From Klebsiella ornithinolytica NBRC 105727 = ATCC 31898 (lineage in GTDB: Bacteria; Pseudomonadota; Gammaproteobacteria; Enterobacterales; Enterobacteriaceae), in assembly GCF_001598295.1 (NCBI RefSeq), contig NZ_BCYR01000004.1, positions 310,001 to 374,000 on the forward strand: a stretch of DNA of 64,000 bases. Reading direction: 5' to 3'. Positions within the stretch are counted from its first letter, which is position 1. Every line of letters starts with the position of its first letter. Under the pieces are notes generated by a model. The model saw only the letters and a program-made list of their open reading frames with translations, ran no database searches and was not told the DNA's origin. Positions 27,943-37,062 of this stretch are shown one piece after another. Both the position numbers and the translations under genes were made by a program.

Positions 27943-28067
27943 GATGATCCTGAAAGACTGGAAACAGAATCACGATTCTGGTAGCTGTTAGTTGAAAATG
28001 TACTAAGTATTACTTAGTGTTGTGGCGATAATATGAACGGCTTCACTAACGCAAAGGAATGAATGAG

Positions 28068-28325
28068 ATGAACAGAACTGATATGCATCCGGCTGATATC
28101 ATTGCGCAATTAAAAAAGCGCAACCTGTCTCTGGCGGCGGTCTCCCGCCAGGCGGGGCTAAGCTCGTCAACGTTAGCCAACACGCTGTCTCGTCCCTGGC
28201 CTAAGGGGGAGTTTTTAATCGCGCAGGCGCTGGGTATCGATCCTGCGGAAATATGGCCGAGTCGCTACTTCGATCGGCAGGGCAACCCGATCGACAGAAA
28301 GAAACGGATTCGTGTAAAAGGGTGA
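28068..28325 (+). CDS. Nlp/SfsB-family (Ner-like) DNA-binding protein
   Basis: An 85-residue helix-turn-helix protein related to phage Mu Ner and E. coli Nlp/SfsB: HPADIIAQLKKRNLSLAAVS, GLSSSTLANTLSRPWPKGE and the family block IAQALGIDPAEIWPSRY. AAGGA at 28054-28058 suits ATG 28068 better than ATG 28059. Nlp affects maltose gene expression in E. coli; the role here is unknown. A truncated relative lies at 26161-26262. Confidence 0.85.
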   Translation: MNRTDMHPADIIAQLKKRNLSLAAVSRQAGLSSSTLANTLSRPWPKGEFLIAQALGIDPAEIWPSRYFDRQGNPIDRKKRIRVKG

Positions 28326-28750
28326 ATAATCCGCGTGTGACGGCAGGAGCGGATGCCCCTGCGCAAGGCAGTCGATCCGGCTACCGGCTGGCGGTGATCA
28401 CCGGCGGGATAGCGGGATAGCGTGAGCGGGGAGAAGGGCACATTCCTGTTTCCACCGCCATTTAAGTCGGCCTCACGCCTGTCCGTTCAGCCGGTTTTTA
28501 TCCATGTTTAGCCAGTCCGGCCTGCGTGTAGCGCCGGTTCATTTGCTCATTGGTTCCTGTTTTCTCTCGATATCTATGCCCGCGGCACAGAGATGCTTCA
28601 TGAGTGCAAAAAACGAAAACGAATTCGTGAAATACCGGACGCATTACTCTTGTGCGAAATTGAGATAGCGATTGTTGATAGCGGCTACCTTTTACAGACA
28701 TATGGCCATCCGGGTGTTTAAGCGGTCAAAATAAAAAACATAAACCTTGC
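28326..28750. other. Intergenic region without recognised genes
   Basis: No supported gene. The right end becomes AT-rich and leads into the cold-shock promoter region, with TATAAT at 28751-28756. Confidence 0.4.
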
Positions 28751-28803
28751 TATAATAATTTCTCTATGTCTTAATAACGTCATCGGTTTGGAACACAGAC
28801 CTT

Positions 28804-28938
28804 ATGAAAGCAGTTTTAGTAAAGCAGTCCTCAGTTCAAGAGCTATCCACAGATACCCTTCTTCATGAGCCTCCTCCTAAGTGCCAAATAAGTAACTCTA
28901 AATACAGGCCATCATCGCCGCGCTTAGTGGCTCATTAA
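28804..28938 (+). CDS. Possible 44-residue leader peptide upstream of the csp gene
   Basis: A frame beginning [18 protein letters not shown] with [17 protein letters not shown] ends 14 bases before the cold-shock gene start. A -10 box TATAAT lies at 28751-28756, so the frame sits inside the expected long csp leader. The ribosome site is weak. The peptide is proline- and serine-rich at the end, and I do not recognise it. Confidence 0.35.
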   Translation: MKAVLVKQSSVQELSTDTLLHEPPPKCQISNSKYRPSSPRLVAH

Positions 28939-28952
28939 TTAAGGAAGTATCT

Positions 28953-29165
28953 ATGTCTAATAAAATGACTGGTTTAGTAAAATGGTTTAACGCAGATAAA
29001 GGTTTTGGCTTTATCACTCCGAACGACGGCAGCAAAGATGTATTCGTACATTTCTCTGCTATCCAGAGTGACAACTTCAAGACCCTTGATGAAGGCCAGC
29101 AGGTCTCTTTCACCATTGAAAATGGCGCGAAAGGCCCGGCAGCCGGCAACGTCACTCCGCTGTAA
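28953..29165 (+). CDS. Cold-shock protein, CspB/CspG type
   Basis: A 70-residue single-stranded nucleic-acid chaperone with RNP1 (KGFGFI) and RNP2 (VFVHF) in the OB fold. The start [20 protein letters not shown] is typical of CspB and CspG. AAGGAAGT precedes the ATG. A leader of about 150-200 bases upstream, as in cold-induced csp genes, suggests temperature control of translation. The gene ends with a strong terminator. Confidence 0.9.
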   Translation: MSNKMTGLVKWFNADKGFGFITPNDGSKDVFVHFSAIQSDNFKTLDEGQQVSFTIENGAKGPAAGNVTPL

Positions 29166-29245
29166 GCCGCGCTCATTATCAGCGACGTTTACAATAGCGA
29201 TGAAGGCGATAGCCTGAGCAGATAAGCTCCGCTGATAATAAAATG

Positions 29246-29268
29246 AACCCGCCCTGTGCGGGTTTTTT
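29246..29268 (+). terminator. Terminator of the csp gene
   Basis: Stem AACCCGC/GCGGGTT with a 5-base loop and a T6 tract. Confidence 0.9.
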
Positions 29269-29295
29269 GTTGCATTCAGTTTGCCGAATTAAAAT

Positions 29296-29337
29296 CCATT
29301 CGCCATTCGCCATTCGCCATTCGCCATTCGCCATTCG
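29296..29337. repeat. Six tandem copies of CCATTCG
   Basis: Six perfect 7-bp units without interruption between the csp terminator and yqaE. Such heptamers vary in number between strains by slippage. Confidence 0.95.
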
Positions 29338-29432
29338 GTAGCGGCAGGTAATCGCGTAAAAATAAAATAAGATTCAGATGAAAAATACCTGAAAAAATAA
29401 ACGGCGCCGTTGCGCCGTCATGATGATATTGG

Positions 29433-29591
29433 TTAATCGCGCGTTTGCACCCAGAATGCGTGAATCAGGCCGGGGATATAACCCAGCAAGGTCAGTACAA
29501 TATTCAGAATAAATGCCCAGCCGAATCCTTTACCCAGTAATACGCCAAGTGGCGGCAAAATAATCGTTAAAACAATTCTCCAGAACCCCAT
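29433..29591 (-). CDS. yqaE: YqaE/Pmp3-family small membrane protein
   Basis: A 52-residue protein with two membrane segments (IVLTIILPPLGVLLG and AFILNIVLTLLGYIPGLIHAFW). It is nearly identical to E. coli YqaE, including the start MGFWRIV and the end FWVQTRD. Pmp3 relatives in plants and fungi support membrane potential under salt or cold stress; the bacterial role is unclear, though E. coli yqaE is stress-induced. Confidence 0.92.
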   Translation of the reverse strand: MGFWRIVLTIILPPLGVLLGKGFGWAFILNIVLTLLGYIPGLIHAFWVQTRD

Positions 29592-29812
29592 ACATACTCC
29601 CTATAAAAATCAACGTTGAAACAGGTGACGCTGTCTTTAAGCATAGTAATTTTAACGGGGACCGCCAGTTTGCCTGCCGTGTTGCCTCTGCGCGCATATC
29701 ATCGAGTATCCGCTTTCTGCCCATTTTCCTGATCAGGTCAAAGATTGCCCGGGATGCCTTCGCTAGTATCATTCCTGGTGACCAGGAAAAACAAATAAGG
29801 AGAACTATCGTC

Positions 29813-30151
29813 ATGTTTAATCTGACCCGGGTAATGAAAAAAACGATCTTGACCGGCGCCATGCTGATGGCGTCCACCTCACTGTGGGCGGCTGAGCACT
29901 GGATTGATGTCCGCACTCCAGACCAGTTTCAGGAAACGCATGTAGAAGGAGCGGTGAATATTCCCCTGAAACAGCTGGATGCGCGCATCGGCGAAGTGGC
30001 AAAAGATAAGAATGACACGCTGCACCTGTACTGCAATACGGGGAACCAGTCCGGCAAAGCAGAAAAAATGCTGCAAAGTATGGGCTATAAGAATGCCGTC
30101 AACGAAGGCGGACTGAAGGATGTCGAGAAAACGCAGAAGATGGTGAAATAA
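29813..30151 (+). CDS. Periplasmic single-domain rhodanese (PspE-like)
   Basis: A 112-residue sulfurtransferase with an exported N terminus (signal cleaved near SLWAAEH) and one rhodanese domain. The opening AEHWIDVRTPDQFQ, HVEGAVNIPL and the active-site loop LYCNTGNQSGKAE with its cysteine match E. coli PspE. The ATG at 29813 has AAGGAGAA upstream; an ATG seven codons later would give a more standard signal peptide. It stands alone rather than in a psp operon, so it is a PspE paralogue. Confidence 0.85.
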   Translation: MFNLTRVMKKTILTGAMLMASTSLWAAEHWIDVRTPDQFQETHVEGAVNIPLKQLDARIGEVAKDKNDTLHLYCNTGNQSGKAEKMLQSMGYKNAVNEGGLKDVEKTQKMVK

Positions 30152-30366
30152 TCCGCTTGCCCCATCGCGAGAATGTGCCTTAAATCCACCTCTTTGCACT
30201 GCTCCGGCTTCACTTGCGCGGCTTATGCGTCTGTCGTCGTCGAATGATCAAATCAGGAGCATGTCTGGCGGATAAGAGACGGCGATGGTTCGGCTGACCT
30301 TAATCGGGTCAGCCGGGCAGGGCAACCGCGTGGCAGCGGGCATGATGCCGCTGCCGGCGGTATCTG

Positions 30367-31911
30367 TCAGTTCAGTACCGAGGTGGGTTCGCCCGCCTTT
30401 GCTCGCTCGGGCGGGGTATCGCGCCAGAGCGTGTCATAGCGATAACCCGTCAGGTCTTCAACCACATGGCGCGCTTCAGGCGTGACGTCCTGCTGAAGAC
30501 CGTTCGCCTTCAGGCGCTCAATCTCATCGACAAAAATCTTGTGCGTACGTTTGTTCAGATGGAAGGTCAGCGCCTGCCACAGAGCAATCAGCAGCAGCAC
30601 GGCGGTGCCGGCAAACAGCAGCGTCGCGATGGTATTAATCGCTTCCTGAGGCTGAGTCTGGCTCCCTTTCACGAAACCGCCGCTTTGCAACAGCAGGCCC
30701 ACGGCAAAGGTAGCGATGGCGACCGTCGTTTTACGCGAGAACGTCATCACCGCGGCAAACAGGCCTTCACGGCGCTGGCGGGTAATCATTTCGTCAATAT
30801 CGGGAATAAACGGAAAGACGTTCCACGGCGTAAATTCCAGCACGCAGCGGCTAACCTGATAGATACCGGCGATGATCACCAGCAGCATCACCTTGTTGTC
30901 GGTCGGGAACTGATACACCAGGAAGAACCCGCCGAGGCACAGCAGCATCAGGCTATAGGCGAAGACATAGAGGCGAGAGGGACCATACTTAATGATTGCT
31001 ACGCCCGCCGCCAGCGTAACCGGCAGCCCGACGATACTCATCGACAGCAGCGTGCCCGCCAGAGAGGACGAGACGTTCAGGCAGTAGACGCAGAAAAAGA
31101 CGAACACGGTGTTGTAGACGTCCTTCGCCGTAAAGGAAAAGAGATAAATCGCCAGGTGCTTACGGAACGCCCGCACCTTCAGAGTAGAGGCATACTCCTT
31201 AAACAGGTTGCCAAAGGCGACAAACTTCTCGGCCGCCGTGGTGGACTTGCGCTCTTTTTCCATTTCCGCCAGCATTTCCGGCGTCAGCTCGCGTTCCCAG
31301 GTCACTTTCCACGAGATAAAGACGCAGACCATGAACATCACGGCAAACACCACGCCGTTAACCAGATAGGCGTCGGCATTATTTTCACCCAGTGCGCCAA
31401 TCAGCAGGCCGGGGATAAAGGTGGCGAGAAAGGTCCCGGATGCCGAGAGGAACATCCGGCATGTGGAAAGCTTGGTCCGGCCATTAAAATCTTTGGTCAT
31501 CTCTGAGGGTAGCGTTTCCCACGGGATCAGTACCATGGCGGCAATGATCTCAAAAGCCAGATACACCGCGAGATAGAACCAGTAGTTCATGCCGTTTAGC
31601 CACAGCAGGGTGTAAACCAGCATGAGCGGTGCGCCGATCAGCAGGAAAAAGCGCCGCCGGCCAAATTTCTTACCCAAATAGTTTTTATAGAAATGGTCCG
31701 TGAAGCTGCCCATAAACAGGCTGACAATAGCATCCACGATACGCGCGATCGCGACAATCGACGCCGCTTCAATCGGCGACAGGCCGACAAACGTGGTATA
31801 GAAGAAAAGCAGCCATGCGCCAATGACGGTAAATGCGCCGCCGCCCATAATATCCGTCAGACCGTAGCCGATACTGACGGGGATGGTCACTTTTCTGTTC
31901 TTACGAGTCAT
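30367..31911 (-). CDS. GPH-family transporter, probably for uronides
   Basis: Sugar:cation symporter of 514 residues with about twelve membrane segments. The N terminus (GYGLTDIMGGGAFTVIGAWLL) and the loop FGRRRFFLLIGAPLM belong to the glycoside-pentoside-hexuronide family. A soluble C-terminal tail of about 60 residues is rich in charged residues. It lies 23 bases downstream of uxaC in the same direction, and uxuA is divergent beyond that, so a glucuronide or oligouronide is the probable substrate. Relatives include oligogalacturonide transporters of the TogT type. Confidence 0.82.
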   Translation of the reverse strand: MTRKNRKVTIPVSIGYGLTDIMGGGAFTVIGAWLLFFYTTFVGLSPIEAASIVAIARIVDAIVSLFMGSFTDHFYKNYLGKKFGRRRFFLLIGAPLMLVYTLLWLNGMNYWFYLAVYLAFEIIAAMVLIPWETLPSEMTKDFNGRTKLSTCRMFLSASGTFLATFIPGLLIGALGENNADAYLVNGVVFAVMFMVCVFISWKVTWERELTPEMLAEMEKERKSTTAAEKFVAFGNLFKEYASTLKVRAFRKHLAIYLFSFTAKDVYNTVFVFFCVYCLNVSSSLAGTLLSMSIVGLPVTLAAGVAIIKYGPSRLYVFAYSLMLLCLGGFFLVYQFPTDNKVMLLVIIAGIYQVSRCVLEFTPWNVFPFIPDIDEMITRQRREGLFAAVMTFSRKTTVAIATFAVGLLLQSGGFVKGSQTQPQEAINTIATLLFAGTAVLLLIALWQALTFHLNKRTHKIFVDEIERLKANGLQQDVTPEARHVVEDLTGYRYDTLWRDTPPERAKAGEPTSVLN

Positions 31912-31934
31912 AGTTTATCCCTGTATCTGACGGG

Positions 31935-33341
31935 TCAAAAACGAAAATAACGACGGGCGTTGTCCACGCAAATACCGCGGATCATGGCGTCGAGGATGGC
32001 GCGATCTTCCGGCACTTCACCTTTCTCTACCCAACCACCAACCAGGTCGCAGAGGATCCGGCGGAAATAATCATGTCGGGTGTAGGAGACAAAGCTGCGC
32101 GAATCAGTCAGCATGCCGATAAAGTTGGCCAGCAGCCCCTGCTCGGCCAGCGTATTGAGCTGGTTAACCATGCCGCGTCGGGTATCGTTAAACCACCATC
32201 CGGAGCCGAACTGCAGCGGTGATTTCATGCCATCCTCGCCGCTCTGGAAGTTGGCGAGAGTCGAAGCGACCACGTCGTTATAGCTGGCATTGAGGTTATA
32301 AAGAATGGTTTTCGGTAGACCGTCATTCTCCACCATGGCGTTAAGCAACGCGTTCAGACTCTGCGCAAGGTGAGTTTGATCGCCAATCGAGTCAAAGCCG
32401 CAGTTGATGCCGACCTTGTTGAACATGGTCGCGTTGTTGTTACGAATGGCGCCAAAGTGAATCTGCATGGCCCAGTCGCGCTGTTTGTACATTTTGGCCA
32501 GCGCGACAAAAATCATACTTTCCCAGGCCTGAAGGGCATGCTCATCCAGCGTCTCTCCTGCCAGCCGACGCTGAAACAGCGCGGCCTGCCCGGCCTCATC
32601 AAGCGGGCAAAACCGGATCGCCAGCGGACCGTGGTCCGATACGCGACAGCCCGTGCTGTGGAAAAAATCAACACGCGCTTCGAGAGCGGCCAGGAACCGA
32701 TCCAGCGAGGTTATCGCCCGCTGGGTTTTCTGCGCCAGTCGGGAGACGAACGTCAGGAAGCGATCGGGGCAGGCGTCGAACAGCTCATCAGGACGAAATG
32801 TTGGCAAAACGCGAGGGGAAAAATCACTTTTTGCTGCCAGCAGCCGATGGTATTCCAGGTCGTCGAGCGGCCCGTCGGTCGTGCACAGCGCTTCAACGTT
32901 TGAACGGCGGATGAGCGCCTGGGGTAAAAAATCGTCGTGGCGTAATTGCGCATTACACCGTGCCATAATATCGCGCCAGTTTTTACTATTAAGCGTTTCG
33001 TCGATCGCAAAATAATGTTTCAGCTCAAGGTGGGTCCAGTGATAAAGGGGATTGCCAAAACTGGCTTCGACAGTTTGCGCCCAGGCTGCAAATTTTTCTT
33101 CGGCGGAAGCATTGCCGGTAATTTTTTGTTCAGATATTCCATTCGCCCGCATTGCCCGCCATTTGTAATGATCGCCCTCCAGCCAGAGCTGAGTAATATC
33201 CGTGAACGGTTTATTTTCCCAAATGGCTCTGGCATCAAGATGACAGTGGTAATCAATAATCGGTAACGCTTTTGCTATCTCAGAATACAGCCGCTGACCT
33301 GGCGCGTTGGTTATCATAAAGCTATTGTTTATCAGTGACAT
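31935..33341 (-). CDS. uxaC: Uronate isomerase
   Basis: Converts glucuronate to fructuronate and galacturonate to tagaturonate. From ATG 33341 the product has 468 residues, close to the E. coli length. The amidohydrolase-like metal motif PIIDYHCHLDARAIW lies near residue 27. TDGPLDDLEYH, GFDSIGDQTH and LTDSRSFVSYTRHDYFRR are further family blocks. GGAG five to six bases before 33341 decides the start, although the frame stays open to 33467. It forms an operon with the GPH transporter and is divergent from uxuA, giving two consecutive steps of glucuronate breakdown; fructuronate reductase (uxuB) is not in the window. Confidence 0.93.
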   Translation of the reverse strand: MSLINNSFMITNAPGQRLYSEIAKALPIIDYHCHLDARAIWENKPFTDITQLWLEGDHYKWRAMRANGISEQKITGNASAEEKFAAWAQTVEASFGNPLYHWTHLELKHYFAIDETLNSKNWRDIMARCNAQLRHDDFLPQALIRRSNVEALCTTDGPLDDLEYHRLLAAKSDFSPRVLPTFRPDELFDACPDRFLTFVSRLAQKTQRAITSLDRFLAALEARVDFFHSTGCRVSDHGPLAIRFCPLDEAGQAALFQRRLAGETLDEHALQAWESMIFVALAKMYKQRDWAMQIHFGAIRNNNATMFNKVGINCGFDSIGDQTHLAQSLNALLNAMVENDGLPKTILYNLNASYNDVVASTLANFQSGEDGMKSPLQFGSGWWFNDTRRGMVNQLNTLAEQGLLANFIGMLTDSRSFVSYTRHDYFRRILCDLVGGWVEKGEVPEDRAILDAMIRGICVDNARRYFRF

Positions 33342-33799
33342 AAAAACTCCGTACACGATGTCGCTTTTACTACGCATCCCCAGCGTTAAGCCGGGGCCGG
33401 TGTATGACGGGAACATAATGGCGTTGAGGGTAAGCTTCCTTTTCATTGATTGTCTACTACCATACAAGATGTAATGATAAAATTGTGACTTAACGCATGT
33501 ATTCCGTCGTCGATATTCATAACCTGAAATAAAAACCGGGATGAATTAAATGGCTAAAAATAAAATCGTGTTATAGAGGATGATTAATTTAAACTGAATT
33601 TGTTATTTTTTTACAATATAAAAACAATTAACCGCAACAGAGATAATGAAGATCCGTTCAGCCCATGAGTCTTTTTATCGCGTCGTCACTCTTTTTTAAC
33701 GAGGTGGTTGATCAAACGATAATTACTGCATATGCTACTCAATACTAGTATGGTACATCTCGTAAAATGCATAGCAGCAACGATTAAGGCGGATAAAAA
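33342..33799. promoter_or_regulatory. Divergent control region of uxaC and uxuA
   Basis: No gene. The motif TATGGTA occurs in inverted orientation near both ends (33458-33464 on the minus strand, 33749-33755 on the plus strand), and the second copy overlaps the palindrome ATACTAGTAT. These may be sites for a GntR-type uronate regulator such as UxuR or ExuR, but the match is loose. The middle is AT-rich. Confidence 0.35.
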
Positions 33800-34870
33800 A
33801 TGCAGATGACAATGCGCTGGTTTGGGCCACAGGAAGACAAAATCCCACTGGAATACATCCGACAGGTGCCGGGTGTGGAAGGTGTTGTCGGGGCACTGTA
33901 TGACGTTGCTCCCGGAGAAGTCTGGCCAGTCGAAAAGATTAAAGCCCTGGTTGATCAGGCCCATGCCGCGGGCCTGACAATGGAAGTGATTGAAAGTGTT
34001 AACATTCACGATGACATCAAAATAGGCACCCCGGCACGCGATCGCTACATTGAAAACTATAAACAGACGATCCGTAATCTGGCGGGTTTTGGCGTCAAGG
34101 TCATCTGTTATAACTTCATGCCGGTCTTCGACTGGATGAAGACCGACATGAACTACGTCCTGCCGGATGGTTCACTGACGATGGCCTTCGAAAAAAGCGG
34201 TATCGATAAGAGTCTGGAAGAGGTCGTCAAAGAGGTTCTCGATAACGCCAACGGTTTTGCGTTACCGGGATGGGAGCCCGAGCGGCTGGCGAAAGTGCAG
34301 GAGCTGTTCGCCCGTTATAGCGGTGTCGATGATACTAAGCTGCGGGAAAATCTGTTTTATTTCCTCAGAGAAATTATCCCGGTGTGCGAGGAAGTGGGGG
34401 TGAAAATGGCGATTCACCCGGACGATCCGCCGTACTCTATTTTTGGCCTCCCGCGGGTGGTGAAGAATCGCGATGACCTGGCGAAGATTTGTGATGCCGT
34501 GGATTCACCGGCGAATGGCATCACGCTGTGCACCGGGTCAATTGCGGAAGATCCGGATAATAACGTCTATGAAATTCTTGCCGAATTCACGCGTCGTAAG
34601 CGCCTCCATTTTGCCCATGTGCGCAATATTAAGCTGATTAAGGATAAAGATTTCTACGAATCCGCTCATCCGTCGCAGTATGGCTCGCTGGATATGTATC
34701 GCGTTATGCAGGCCCTCCATGATAACGGTTTTGACGGCTACATCCGCCCGGATCACGGCCGGTTTATCTGGGGTGAAACCGGGCGTCCCGGATACGGCCT
34801 TTACGATCGCGCGCTGGGGGTAACCTACCTGCTGGGGCTGTGGGAGGCGCTGGAGAAGACGTCGTCATAA
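33800..34870 (+). CDS. uxuA: Mannonate dehydratase, short form
   Basis: Dehydrates D-mannonate to 2-keto-3-deoxygluconate. The 356-residue protein is shorter than E. coli UxuA (about 394) and is of the form common in Gram-positive bacteria. Active-site blocks are visible: WFGPQEDKIPLEYIRQ at the start, AIHPDDPP, ITLCTGS, FAHVRNIK and YIRPDHGR. It is divergent from uxaC and followed by a GC-rich hairpin. The next enzymes (KdgK, KDPG aldolase) must be encoded elsewhere. Confidence 0.92.
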   Translation: MQMTMRWFGPQEDKIPLEYIRQVPGVEGVVGALYDVAPGEVWPVEKIKALVDQAHAAGLTMEVIESVNIHDDIKIGTPARDRYIENYKQTIRNLAGFGVKVICYNFMPVFDWMKTDMNYVLPDGSLTMAFEKSGIDKSLEEVVKEVLDNANGFALPGWEPERLAKVQELFARYSGVDDTKLRENLFYFLREIIPVCEEVGVKMAIHPDDPPYSIFGLPRVVKNRDDLAKICDAVDSPANGITLCTGSIAEDPDNNVYEILAEFTRRKRLHFAHVRNIKLIKDKDFYESAHPSQYGSLDMYRVMQALHDNGFDGYIRPDHGRFIWGETGRPGYGLYDRALGVTYLLGLWEALEKTSS

Positions 34871-34878
34871 ATCTGTCT

Positions 34879-34900
34879 GCCGGAGGCCAGGGCCTCCGGC
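34879..34900 (+). terminator. Hairpin after uxuA
   Basis: Nearly loop-free inverted repeat GCCGGAGGCC/GGCCTCCGGC eight bases after the stop codon, followed by CGCGTGTTTT. Confidence 0.65.
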
Positions 34901-34974
34901 CGCGTGTTTTCTGCCGCCGTTAAAACGGGCGTGTTGACCCGACGGGGCGGTGCAGACATCGGTCTGAAGTCGTT

Positions 34975-35874
34975 TCATCCATTATTCTGCGCGCCAAAGC
35001 GCTGTATCAGAAAATCAATCACGCTGCGCAGCTTGGCTGATGGACGGGTATCCTGTTGATAAATAAGATACATCGGCGTTGGCTTATAGGACCACTCGGG
35101 AAGCACCGGCACCAGGCGTCCCTCGGCGATATCTTCCTTTAGCAGTGATTCCGGTTGCAGCACGATACCGCAGCCGTTCAGTGCGGCAATCCTCAGCGCA
35201 TGGCCCTGGTTAGACATAAACCGGCCTTTCACTACCGCTTTAACGATCTCGCCATCGGGCCCCATCAGCTCCCAGCGATCCTGATGTATCCAGTAGGACA
35301 TCCCCAGACAGCTCATGTGACTCAGCTGATCCGGATGCGTCGGTGTCCCGTGCTGACGGAGGTAGTCGGGAGAGGCGGCAAGGATCCGACGATAGGCGTG
35401 CAGCGGCCGGGCAACGATATCCTTCTGCTGAATCTCACCAATATGAATAGCTAACTCAGCATTCCCGCTACTCAAGTTTGGCGTCTGGTTATCCAGCGTC
35501 AGCATGACGTTGACCTCCGGGTTTTGCGCCATGTAGAGGCTCAACGCCGGGACCAGTATCTGACAGCCGAAGCTGACCGGCGCGACCATATGAACCAGCC
35601 CTTTGGCAGTCGATTGCAGTTCCATGGCGCTATGCTCGGCGAGAGAGAATTCTGCCAGTACGCGGCGACAACGCTCATAGTAGAGCTGCCCGACTTCGGT
35701 TAACTGTTGGCGACGCGTGGTTCGGTGCAGCAAACGTGCGCCAAGCCGTTGTTCAATCGCCCGGATCTGTTTGGCAACCATCGTGGCCGATACGTCGCTG
35801 ACATCGGCCGCTGAGGCAAAGCTGCCGCACTCGACAACTCTGACAAACATCTCCATTCCGGCAAGTTTATCCAT
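34975..35874 (-). CDS. LysR-family transcriptional regulator
   Basis: A 299-residue regulator with the N-terminal winged helix (MEMFVRVVECGSFASAADV, AKQIRAIEQRLGARLLHRTTRR) and the effector-binding domain. ATG 35874 gives the standard family start MDKLAGMEMF; a TTG three codons upstream is less likely. It is divergent from a small tautomerase gene across 117 bases, and LysR proteins commonly control such a neighbour. Confidence 0.88.
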   Translation of the reverse strand: MDKLAGMEMFVRVVECGSFASAADVSDVSATMVAKQIRAIEQRLGARLLHRTTRRQQLTEVGQLYYERCRRVLAEFSLAEHSAMELQSTAKGLVHMVAPVSFGCQILVPALSLYMAQNPEVNVMLTLDNQTPNLSSGNAELAIHIGEIQQKDIVARPLHAYRRILAASPDYLRQHGTPTHPDQLSHMSCLGMSYWIHQDRWELMGPDGEIVKAVVKGRFMSNQGHALRIAALNGCGIVLQPESLLKEDIAEGRLVPVLPEWSYKPTPMYLIYQQDTRPSAKLRSVIDFLIQRFGAQNNG

Positions 35875-35991
35875 GATTAACAACCTGTAGGTTCTGATTC
35901 ACTCAACCTAACACACATTTATTGGTCCTCACCTTTCGGTAAAGATTAATTCATCGACCCTCAGACGGGGTCTCAACCGGAGAGAAAAAAT

Positions 35992-36174
35992 ATGCCTGTT
36001 TTACGTTTAGAATTACAGCCTGGCCGCTCGCCTGAACAGAAGCGCGATTTTGCCCGTGAAGTGACCCGGGTCGCGGTTGAAACGCTGAAATGCAAAGCGG
36101 AGAGCGTGGATGTGGTCATTGTCGAAATACCCAAAACGCACTGGGCTAAAGGAGGCGTATTGCCCACCGAATAG
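35992..36174 (+). CDS. 4-oxalocrotonate tautomerase family enzyme
   Basis: A 60-residue enzyme whose catalytic base is Pro1 after removal of Met (MPVLRLELQPGRSPEQK). The length and the GRSxEQK block match the canonical 4-oxalocrotonate tautomerase rather than the longer PptA. Arg11 is present, but the residue matching Arg39 is Asp (SVDVVIVE), and Trp takes the place of Phe50. This suggests a different substrate from the catechol meta-cleavage intermediate. The divergent LysR gene is its likely regulator. Confidence 0.88.
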   Translation: MPVLRLELQPGRSPEQKRDFAREVTRVAVETLKCKAESVDVVIVEIPKTHWAKGGVLPTE

Positions 36175-37062
36175 TTGTCTGGTCGCATTTCTCGTCGCTG
36201 GCGCAGGTTCACCGCGCCGGCTAAAGCGTAGCACCGGCCAGATGAATCATCTGCTTCCTCCGTGGTTTCTCAGCAACCGGCAATCCCTGCCGTTGCCTGG
36301 GTATTATTGGGGATATGGCGATGAAAAATACCTATGGTACAGCGTGATTTGCTGCCTGTGTGCCACCTTATTCCCAGCCCCTTGCCGCCACTCAGTTGTG
36401 CCTGGCGTGCAGCCCCCGGCGATGGAAGGAGGCATCCTGCATGATATACAGTCTGCCGACCTGATAATGGCCGCGAATTACCGAGGCCAGCACCCGTTCC
36501 CGTCCATTTATGTCGCCTGCTGACAAATCTGCACTCCCCCTCTTAAATCCAGATAGCGATTATTGTTGCCACCGAGCGCTGTGCGCGTTATCCATGACGT
36601 TCAGCAAAAAAAAGAGTGGCGTTATCGAATAAGCCTGTCCATGCATAAAAGATCTAAACAGGGACCCGCTCTATTTTATTGAACGCCAAATATCAGTTGA
36701 ATATAGCATTGGTTACCAATACGTTAAATTTTTGGATGAAAAGTTCGAAACATTTAACGGGAATTGGTAATTAATGTCGTGGCTTTACGGGTAACAAATT
36801 TCTTATCCTGTAACGACTTGTTGTAATTTATAATCAGTTACATCAATATCAATTTGGAAACAAATTAGTCATCAGTTGGTGAGCGTTGATGAAATAAATC
36901 GATACCTATCGCATTTTTAATGTTTTAATATGGATTTTTTGCCATTGGATAGCGTTAAATTTAAGTTGATAGGTTTATATCTTCTTAACTATTTTGAACT
37001 TTCTTTAGTCTAACGACTAACTATTTGATTTTAAAAATGCATGCAACAAAGGGTGTCGCAAT
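36175..37062. other. Long intergenic region before the membrane regulators
   Basis: About 890 bases with no gene that I can support. The left half is GC-rich with only short frames; from about 36690 the sequence turns AT-rich and probably contains the promoter and leader of the regulator gene at 37063. The base shift marks a likely junction with acquired DNA. Confidence 0.4.

Noticed and set aside
29296..29337. CRISPR-like array
   Set aside because: The unit is only 7 bp and directly tandem with no spacers.
30466..31506. Plus-strand frame of 346 codons across the GPH transporter
   Set aside because: Antisense shadow rich in Arg, Gln and His.
36110..36523. Frame of 137 codons overlapping the tautomerase gene
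   Set aside because: It begins inside the tautomerase in another frame and has no recognisable features.
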